Shown here piece after piece: positions 8,955 through 14,229 of a stretch of 14,229 nucleotides of DNA. The translations under genes and the position numbers were made by a program. Under the pieces are notes generated by a model that saw only the letters and a list, made by a program, of their open reading frames with translations, was not told where the DNA came from and ran no database searches. The stretch lies in contig JAFEEK010000221.1 of NCBI GenBank assembly GCA_018241165.1, positions 1-14,229 of the forward strand, written 5' to 3'. Origin of the DNA: Pseudomonadota bacterium. GTDB taxonomy: Bacteria > Pseudomonadota > Gammaproteobacteria > Xanthomonadales > Rhodanobacteraceae. The stretch's first letter is position 1, and each line of letters opens with the position of its first letter.

Positions 8955-11900
8955 GGCGTTCGCGATCACATTGAACGGATCGCTGCTGACCGAGCCGGCA
9001 AAATTGCCGGAACTGGTCGCGGTCGCAACCGGCGACGGCGGCTGGCTGGTGCCGCCCGTGAGCGTGTAGAACCGCTGTGCGCTGTTCGTCAACGTCGCCA
9101 CGCCATTGCTCATCGTCGCCGAGCCCAGGCTCACCGAACCCGAGCCGCTGCAGTCGGCTACGCTGAAGTCCACCGTGCTGCTGTTGTCGCTGGCGACGAC
9201 ATAGCCGAACTGGTTTTGTTCGGTCACGGCGATCGCGCCCACTGTTGTGCCCTGCGCGACATCGGCCGGCTGCGTGGTGAACACGAGCGAGACCGTACCC
9301 AGGCCGATCGTGAACGACTGCTGCGCCTGTGGGGCCGCGGTGTAGTTCGCGTTGCCGGCCTGGTCGGCATCGACGATGCAGGTTCCAAGACCGCTGAACG
9401 ACACGGTCGGTCCGCTGATCGAGCAGGCACCCGCCGTGGACCCGGCGTCGATGCTGAAAGTCACCGGATTGCCCGACGCTCCACCGGTGGCGCTGACCGC
9501 ATACGTTCCGCCAATGGCGGGGCTGGCCGGCGGTGTCGAGGTGAACGAAATGCTCTGGCTCGCCGGAGCGATCGTGACCAGGTCTGTGACCGGCGACGCC
9601 GCGCCGTAGGTCGCATTGCCGGCCTGACTCGCGGTGATCGAGCAGGTGCCGGCGGAAACGATCGTCGCCGTGGATCCGGACACCGTGCAGATGCCGGTCG
9701 AGTTCGACACATAAGTCACGGGATTGCCGGAAGCACCACCCGTCGCAGTCAATGCAAAGGTGCCGTTCAAGCTGTATGTCAGCGGACCCGGATTCGGGAA
9801 CGTGATCGTCTGGCTCTGCAAGCCGATGGATACCGCCTGCTGCGCCTGTGTCGCCGCCGCGTAGTTGGCGCTGCCGGCCTGGTTCGCATCGATCAGGCAA
9901 CTGCCGGTTGCGGTGAACGTCACCAGCGAACCGGAGATCGTGCACACGCTGCCCGAAGCCACATCGATCGTGAACGTCACCGGATTGCCGGACGCGCCGC
10001 CGGTTGCCGATACGCTATACGTGCCGCCGACGGTTGCTCCCGTCGGGGCCGTCGAAGTGAACGTGATCGTCTGGCTTGCCGGATTGATCGTGATGTTGTC
10101 GGCAACTGTCGTCGCGGCGCTATAACTTGCGTTGCCGGACTGATCCGCATCGATCGTGCAGGTGCCCGCCGCGAGGATCGTCACGGTCGTGCCGGAAACC
10201 GTGCACGCAGCCGGTGTGGTCGAAGTGAACGTCACGGCCAGGCCCGACGTTGCCGTGGCGCTCACCGCAAACGTGCCGGTCGGGCTATAGGTCTGCGCAC
10301 CCGGATTCGGGAACGCGATCGTCTGGCTTGCCGGATTGATCGTGATGTTGTCGCTCACGCTCGGAGCGGCATTGTAGTTGGCGTTGCCGGCCTGATCGGC
10401 CTTGATCGTGCAGGTGCCGCCCGACTGGATCGTCACGGTCGTTCCGGACACCGTGCACACAGCCGGTGTGGTCGAAGTGAACGTCACCGCCAGACCCGAC
10501 GTTGCCGTGGCGCCCACGGCGAACGTGCCGCCCGGACCGTAGGTCTGCGCACCCGGATTCGGGAACGCGATCGTCTGGTTGCCCTTGCCGACGCTGAACG
10601 ACTGCTGCGCTTGCGGCGCCGCGTTGTAGTTGGCGTTGCCGGCCTGGTTCGCATCGATCACGCAGTTGCCCACCGTCGTGAACGAAACCGTGTTGCCGCT
10701 GATCGAGCATACCGTACTCGCGCTCGCGTCGATGGCAAAAGTCACGGCATTGCCGGATGCGCCACCGCTCGCCGTCACCGTGTATGTCGCGCCACCGACG
10801 ATCGCACCGACCGGAGCCGTCGAGGTGAACGTGATTGTCTGGTTTGCCTTGTTGATCGTGATGTTGTCGGTCACCGTCGGCGCCGCGTTGTACGTTGCGT
10901 TGCCGGCCTGGTCGGCCTTGATCGTGCAGGTACCGGCCGCGAGCATCGTCGCCGTCGAACCGGATACCGAACACACGCTTGGCGTGGTCGAGGCGTAGGT
11001 CACGGCCAGACCGGACGACGCCGTCGCGGTCAACGCAAACGTGCCGCTCGGGCTGTAGGCCAGCGGACCCGGGTTCGGGAACGTGATGGTCTGGTTCTGC
11101 TTGACGACGCCGCAACCCGGAAACTTGAACGAACCGATGCGGGTCTGCCAGTTGCCATTGCTGGCATGCGCCGAAGTATCGTAGTACTCGGTGGTGTACC
11201 AGAACGTGCAATCGTCGACCGGATCCATGGTCATCGACGAGTAGTCGCCCCAGCGCGAGCACGGCGAACTGCCGCAATTGTTTTGCGACGCGCCACCGGT
11301 GACCAGCGCAGTTTCACTTTGCGGCAGGTCATTCAGTACGTCCGAAACCAGGCGGCCAGCGTAAAAGATTCCGGGGTAATCCGACGCGCTGGACAGGCTG
11401 TAACCCATCGCCATGTTGCCTTGCTGGTCGACCGCCAGCGATGCCATCCAGCGCGACTTGGTCGTGTCCGGCGCGAAAATCTGCTGCTGCACGGGCGTGG
11501 TAGAGATCGTGCCGCCGGTCACATTGATCTGCGCCCATTGCGATTGCGCCGGCGTGGTGCTGCCGTCGCCGACCGTGTGCACGACCCACAACGATTCGGC
11601 GCTGCCGACCTTGCGGTACTGCACGCGCTGCATCAAGCGGTCTTCAAGGCTGTCCAGGACATTGCTGGTCCCTTTCTGCGGCACGAAATCGCTCGTGGTG
11701 GAGTTCGACGGATAGCTGGCTTGACTGACCGCCGTGCGCGCGCTCATCGTGCCGCCAGCGCCGCAGTTCGGGCCAGGAGTGAACTTGCGCACATTGAACT
11801 TGAACCCCGTTGACGACTCTGCGACGAAATAGGCGGGCGTGCCGGCGGGCGGCAGCGCGGCGGCGCTGCTGCCAAGCAGATCGGCCGGGAACAGGGCGAA

Positions 11901-12860
11901 TTCCTTGGTCGAAGACGTGCCGTATGGGAGCCAGCCGATCGAACTGGTCAATGCGCTGCCGGCATACATGTCGGTGGTGCTGAACGAAGCGAAGATGGCG
12001 CCGGCATAGCTGCTGGTCGACATGTTGAAGCCGTTCGCGCCCATGTACAGGCAGCCGTCGTTCCACAGGCCGAACTTCGGATAGTCGTTGAGCGTGTTGG
12101 AAGGCGGCTTGCCCGTACCGCCGGTATCGACCTGGATGGCGTAGAAATACCAGCCGCCGCTCACCGGATCGCTGGTCTTGGATACGGCAATGCACTGGTA
12201 AAACGGTTTCTTCGGGTTGCCGCCGGTCGTGAATCCGAAGGCGAAATCGGTCAGTATCCAGCGGTCGCTGCGCGCGTCGTGCATCACGATGGGATCGCCA
12301 TCATTCAGATTCAGGCACGGCGTCGTGGTACCGGAGACGCTCCACAACTGGTCGATGGTGAACCCGACGACGCGTGCGCCGGTTGTCTTGTTGAAAACGG
12401 CAATCGCCGTATTCACCGACTGGATGTAATACGTCGGCCCCACGTCGCCATTGGTATCCGGCGGCCAACCGCCACCGGCCTGACCGCCATTGACGGTGTC
12501 GCTGAATCCGATGCCGGCAAAATTCGCGGAAGATGCGGGCATCGGCGCCAGCGGCGAACTGTTCGGACGCAACGGCGCGGAAGGCTGAATGTATGGCGGC
12601 TTCTCGCTGGGCGGCGCTTCGAATTCGTTGAGCATCCGATAGTACTGCGGCGGTGTGTACGTCTGCGGCAGTGCACGCAGGTCGCCGTCGTATTGCGTGG
12701 GCAGTGCTACCGGCAATGCAACAGTAGTTGCCGCAGGTGGCGGAGTCGGCGCTTGTTGTGCATGAGCCGGAGCTGGCAAGACTGCCGACAGCAAGAGTGC
12801 CGGGATAGCGAACACCGCTTCGCGCGCAATGCGCGCAAATGAATTTCTACCGGTACGCAT
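8913..12860 (-). CDS. Large exported protein: uncharacterised N-terminal region, seven Ig-like repeats, terminal Ig-like domain, FADGF tail
   Basis: From ATG 12860 the protein has 1315 residues. This start gives a proper signal peptide (basic MRTGRNSFARIAR, hydrophobic core, cleavage after AHA at about 34) with GGGGA about 9 nt upstream; the frame extends to 12947 without adding conserved sequence. A proline-rich linker (about 35-110) leads to a globular region (about 120-585). It has WPPDTNGDVGP, YYIQSVNTAIAVF, NDGDPIVMHDARSDRWIL, NDYPKFGLW and RWGDYSSMTMDP. I recall these motifs from other bacterial exoproteins, perhaps propeller-like, with no known activity. Residues 589-1188 are seven tandem modules of 84-88 residues, each with one Cys pair. 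A different Ig/invasin-like domain (LVFTTQPADVAQGTTVGAI) follows, then FLFADGFESCRL at the end. A surface or secreted adhesin-like role is plausible, but no substrate or partner is evident. It has its own candidate promoter and a strong terminator. Confidence 0.85.
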   Translation of the reverse strand: MRTGRNSFARIAREAVFAIPALLLSAVLPAPAHAQQAPTPPPAATTVALPVALPTQYDGDLRALPQTYTPPQYYRMLNEFEAPPSEKPPYIQPSAPLRPNSSPLAPMPASSANFAGIGFSDTVNGGQAGGGWPPDTNGDVGPTYYIQSVNTAIAVFNKTTGARVVGFTIDQLWSVSGTTTPCLNLNDGDPIVMHDARSDRWILTDFAFGFTTGGNPKKPFYQCIAVSKTSDPVSGGWYFYAIQVDTGGTGKPPSNTLNDYPKFGLWNDGCLYMGANGFNMSTSSYAGAIFASFSTTDMYAGSALTSSIGWLPYGTSSTKEFALFPADLLGSSAAALPPAGTPAYFVAESSTGFKFNVRKFTPGPNCGAGGTMSARTAVSQASYPSNSTTSDFVPQKGTSNVLDSLEDRLMQRVQYRKVGSAESLWVVHTVGDGSTTPAQSQWAQINVTGGTISTTPVQQQIFAPDTTKSRWMASLAVDQQGNMAMGYSLSSASDYPGIFYAGRLVSDVLNDLPQSETALVTGGASQNNCGSSPCSRWGDYSSMTMDPVDDCTFWYTTEYYDTSAHASNGNWQTRIGSFKFPGCGVVKQNQTITFPNPGPLAYSPSGTFALTATASSGLAVTYASTTPSVCSVSGSTATMLAAGTCTIKADQAGNATYNAAPTVTDNITINKANQTITFTSTAPVGAIVGGATYTVTASGGASGNAVTFAIDASASTVCSISGNTVSFTTVGNCVIDANQAGNANYNAAPQAQQSFSVGKGNQTIAFPNPGAQTYGPGGTFAVGATATSGLAVTFTSTTPAVCTVSGTTVTIQSGGTCTIKADQAGNANYNAAPSVSDNITINPASQTIAFPNPGAQTYSPTGTFAVSATATSGLAVTFTSTTPAACTVSGTTVTILAAGTCTIDADQSGNASYSAATTVADNITINPASQTITFTSTAPTGATVGGTYSVSATGGASGNPVTFTIDVASGSVCTISGSLVTFTATGSCLIDANQAGSANYAAATQAQQAVSIGLQSQTITFPNPGPLTYSLNGTFALTATGGASGNPVTYVSNSTGICTVSGSTATIVSAGTCSITASQAGNATYGAASPVTDLVTIAPASQSISFTSTPPASPAIGGTYAVSATGGASGNPVTFSIDAGSTAGACSISGPTVSFSGLGTCIVDADQAGNANYTAAPQAQQSFTIGLGTVSLVFTTQPADVAQGTTVGAIAVTEQNQFGYVVASDNSSTVDFSVADCSGSGSVSLGSATMSNGVATLTNSAQRFYTLTGGTSQPPSPVATATSSGNFAGSVSSDPFNVIANADFLFADGFESCRL
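9297..11096 (-). repeat. Seven tandem Ig-like coding repeats of two types
   Basis: In reading order the modules are: 1 (11096-10845, 84 aa), 2 (10844-10581, 88 aa), 3 (10580-10329, 84 aa), 4 (10328-10077, 84 aa), 5 (10076-9816, 87 aa), 6 (9815-9561, 85 aa) and 7 (9560-9297, 88 aa). Type A (1, 3, 4) has TITFPNPG, SSGLAVTF or TSGLAVTF, STTP and VTDNITIN-like ends. Type B (2, 5, 7) has TFTSTAP-like starts, GGASGNPVTF, DANQAG or DADQAG and a QAQQS-like end. Module 6 begins and ends as A but has the B segment GGASGNPVTY in the middle. Modules 3 and 4 are about 82% identical (69 of 84 by hand count), pointing to a recent duplication. Every module keeps one Cys before V/I-SG and one in GTC/GNC/GSC. 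Confidence 0.9.
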
Positions 12861-12877
12861 CAGGAATTGTCCCCAAG

Positions 12878-12897
12878 AAAAAGCTGCGCTTTGCGCA
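12878..12897 (-). terminator. Weak terminator-like hairpin in the leader of the repeat-protein gene
   Basis: Read on the minus strand, TGCGC-AAA-GCGCA (12897-12885) is a 5-bp stem with a 3-nt loop, followed after GC by TTTTT (12882-12878). It lies downstream of the candidate promoter at 12965-12993 and 18 nt before the ATG. It could be a weak attenuator or chance. The stem is short, so the call is tentative. Confidence 0.2.
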
Positions 12898-12964
12898 AGT
12901 GGTTTTTGCCTGCGTGGCGGCCATCGACTGTCGCGTCCGAGCCGCAACCCCTGTCAGGCGCGCG

Positions 12965-12993
12965 ACTATACGGGTGCCAAAAGTCGCAGGCAA
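12965..12993 (-). promoter_or_regulatory. Candidate sigma-70 promoter for the repeat-protein gene
   Basis: On the minus strand, TTGCCT (12993-12988, 4 of 6 to TTGACA) is followed after exactly 17 bp by TATAGT (12970-12965, 5 of 6 to TATAAT). Transcription would start near 12958 and leave a leader of about 98 nt before ATG 12860. It is the best hexamer pair I found in the 172-bp gap downstream of the methyltransferase gene, and suggests the repeat protein is transcribed on its own. Confidence 0.45.
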
Positions 12994-13032
12994 CTATCCG
13001 CCTGTGGATGTATGGACAATCGTTACCTATAC

Positions 13033-14208
13033 CTAGCGCCGCAGCGCGACGACCCGAAACGCCTCGCCCATCTGCCCCGGCAGGATCAGGCGTTTGACCT
13101 GCTGCGCCAGTGCGTAGCGAGCGGCCTCATCAGGCTCATGCGCATGTGCCTGCGCGAAGACCTCATCCAAACCATTGTGTATCAGGAATTGCGCCTGCGG
13201 TTCGAACGCAGCGAGTCTGAATCCGGTCGATTCTCCTGCTTCAATCAGCGCGTCGAAATCCACGTGCGTGGTGATGTCCTGCAATCCGGGCAGGATCAGC
13301 GGATCGTCGTGCGCGCGATGGCGCCAATGACAGCGCAGGGTCCCGTTCGATCGATGTGGAGAATAGTATTCGGCACGCGAGTAGCCGTAGTCGACGAACC
13401 AGGCCGCGCCGGCTTCGAGCGTGCGTGTGACTTCCGTGAACCACGGCGCCAGCAGCGTGCAGATTTCGGATGAATAGGGCTGCGGAAAGCTGGATGCTTC
13501 CGGAATGATCGTCGCGATGGCGGTGCGCAATCGGGCATCGGCAGGACCTTCGCGCCACACGAAAGCCCCGTCGCCATCCACGCCGACCACGCGTTCGAAC
13601 ACATCGTCACCGCGGAACCCGAACGCGCGCACCGGCAGCGCATCGATCACTTCGTTGGCGATGAGCGCGCCGCGCCAGGTTTGTGTCGGGGGCGAATCCA
13701 GCCACCCACAGCGTTCGAGCAAATGCGGGCAACGTCGTGTCAATGTCGTGCGCTGGCGTTCGCGCAAATCGGCACTGCGTTCGAGAAGAAAATAGCGCGC
13801 CGGCAACGCATCTAGACGCTCGAGTTCCAGCAACAATTCCGCCGCAAGCGCGCCCGAGCCGGGGCCGAGTTCGAGGATGTCGCCATGTGTTTCGCGCAAA
13901 ACGGGCGCAATCGCGCGGGCGAGGCAGCGCGCGAACACGAAACCCAGTTCCGGCGCCGTGATGAAGTCCCCCGCCGCGCCGAACTTCGCTGCACCGGCGC
14001 TGTAGTAGCCCAGGCCCGGCGCGTACAGCGCCAGTTCCATGTAGCGCGCAAAGTCGATTGCGCCGCCCGCTGCGACGATTTCCGCGCGGATCAATGCGGC
14101 AAGTCGCTCGCTGTGCGCCAGCTCATCGGGGCCGGGTTGTGGCAAATCGACGCGCACGCTGGCGTTCCGCGAAAAAATGGAGTGCAATCCTCGCATGAAA
14201 GAAGTCAT
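13033..14208 (-). CDS. MidA/DUF185-family SAM-dependent methyltransferase
   Basis: From ATG 14208 the protein has 391 residues, is cytoplasmic, and has no signal peptide or membrane span. Family motifs appear in order: GGAIDFARYMELALYAPGLG and YY (about 50-70), GDFITAPELGFVF (about 79-91), the SAM-binding loop ILELGPGSGALAAELL (about 110-125), ANEVIDALPVRAFG (about 183), WFVDYGYSRAEYY, and DITTHVDFDAL. The eukaryotic relative NDUFAF7/MidA methylates an arginine of the complex I subunit NDUFS2; the bacterial substrate is not established. The frame is open to the window edge (GTG at 14229), and ATG 14196 is also possible. ATG 14208 has AGGA close upstream, although only 3 nt away, so the start is uncertain and the gene could extend past the window. 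It is on the same strand as the repeat-protein gene, 172 bp upstream of it, with no clear terminator between. Confidence 0.92.
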   Translation of the reverse strand: MTSFMRGLHSIFSRNASVRVDLPQPGPDELAHSERLAALIRAEIVAAGGAIDFARYMELALYAPGLGYYSAGAAKFGAAGDFITAPELGFVFARCLARAIAPVLRETHGDILELGPGSGALAAELLLELERLDALPARYFLLERSADLRERQRTTLTRRCPHLLERCGWLDSPPTQTWRGALIANEVIDALPVRAFGFRGDDVFERVVGVDGDGAFVWREGPADARLRTAIATIIPEASSFPQPYSSEICTLLAPWFTEVTRTLEAGAAWFVDYGYSRAEYYSPHRSNGTLRCHWRHRAHDDPLILPGLQDITTHVDFDALIEAGESTGFRLAAFEPQAQFLIHNGLDEVFAQAHAHEPDEAARYALAQQVKRLILPGQMGEAFRVVALRR

Positions 14209-14229
14209 TCGTCCTGTTGCATTGATCAC

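Noticed and set aside
8725..9945. A 406-codon minus-strand frame running across the cca end and the repeat gene
   Set aside because: It is out of frame with the repeat protein and crosses a strong terminator. The product is low-complexity Arg/Gly/His-rich sequence.
9297..11096. CRISPR-like or non-coding tandem repeat
   Set aside because: The repeat unit is about 255 bp, in frame, with protein-level conservation and no short repeat/unique spacer structure.
9216..11813. An 865-codon open frame on the plus strand across the repeat region
   Set aside because: It is the antisense shadow of the Ig-repeat gene. Its apparent internal repeats only mirror the coding repeats, and it is Arg-rich with no signal or known motif.
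12891..12898. TTGCGCAA 8-bp palindrome in the repeat-gene leader
   Set aside because: It is too short to call a site; it overlaps the weak hairpin already listed.
12829..13473. A 214-codon plus-strand frame over the methyltransferase gene end and the intergenic gap
   Set aside because: It overlaps antisense to the conserved methyltransferase C-terminus, and its translation has no motif or ribosome binding site that I could support.

Overview
The window is GC-rich bacterial chromosome. It most resembles a gammaproteobacterium of the Lysobacterales (Xanthomonadales), probably near Rhodanobacteraceae. Three things suggest this: a large TonB-dependent receptor of the type abundant in xanthomonads, the GlmS, Slt and Cca sequences, and exported proteins ending in a short F-A-D-G-F tail, which I recall from this order. 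The assignment is inference from remembered families, not from a search.

Layout from left to right: the last 40 codons of glmS (+) end at 123. They converge on a 973-residue TonB-dependent receptor (-, 237-3158) across a two-way terminator at 182-219. A short divergent intergenic region holding a 22-bp near-perfect palindrome separates the receptor from a soluble lytic transglycosylase gene, slt (+, 3358-5403). On the same strand follow an exported FG-GAP beta-propeller protein (5443-7587) and the tRNA CCA-adding enzyme gene cca (7635-8879). The cca stop codon lies inside the terminator hairpin of the convergent next gene. That gene (-, 8913-12860) encodes a 1315-residue exported protein with an uncharacterised N-terminal region, seven tandem Ig-like repeats and a final Ig-like domain. 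The window ends in a MidA-type (DUF185) methyltransferase gene (-, 13033-14208). There is no gene-free stretch longer than about 200 bp, and I see no tRNA, rRNA, CRISPR array or insertion sequence.

Functionally, housekeeping genes (glmS and slt for cell-wall precursor synthesis and turnover, cca for tRNA maturation, and the methyltransferase) are interleaved with three envelope or exported proteins. No single pathway joins them. The most notable observation is that the two exported proteins flanking cca are unrelated in body but end in nearly the same tail (D-x-[IL]-F-A-D-G-F) encoded by different codons. This suggests a shared C-terminal sorting or anchoring signal. The second notable feature is the repeat array, in which two module types occur in the order A-B-A-A-B-hybrid-B.
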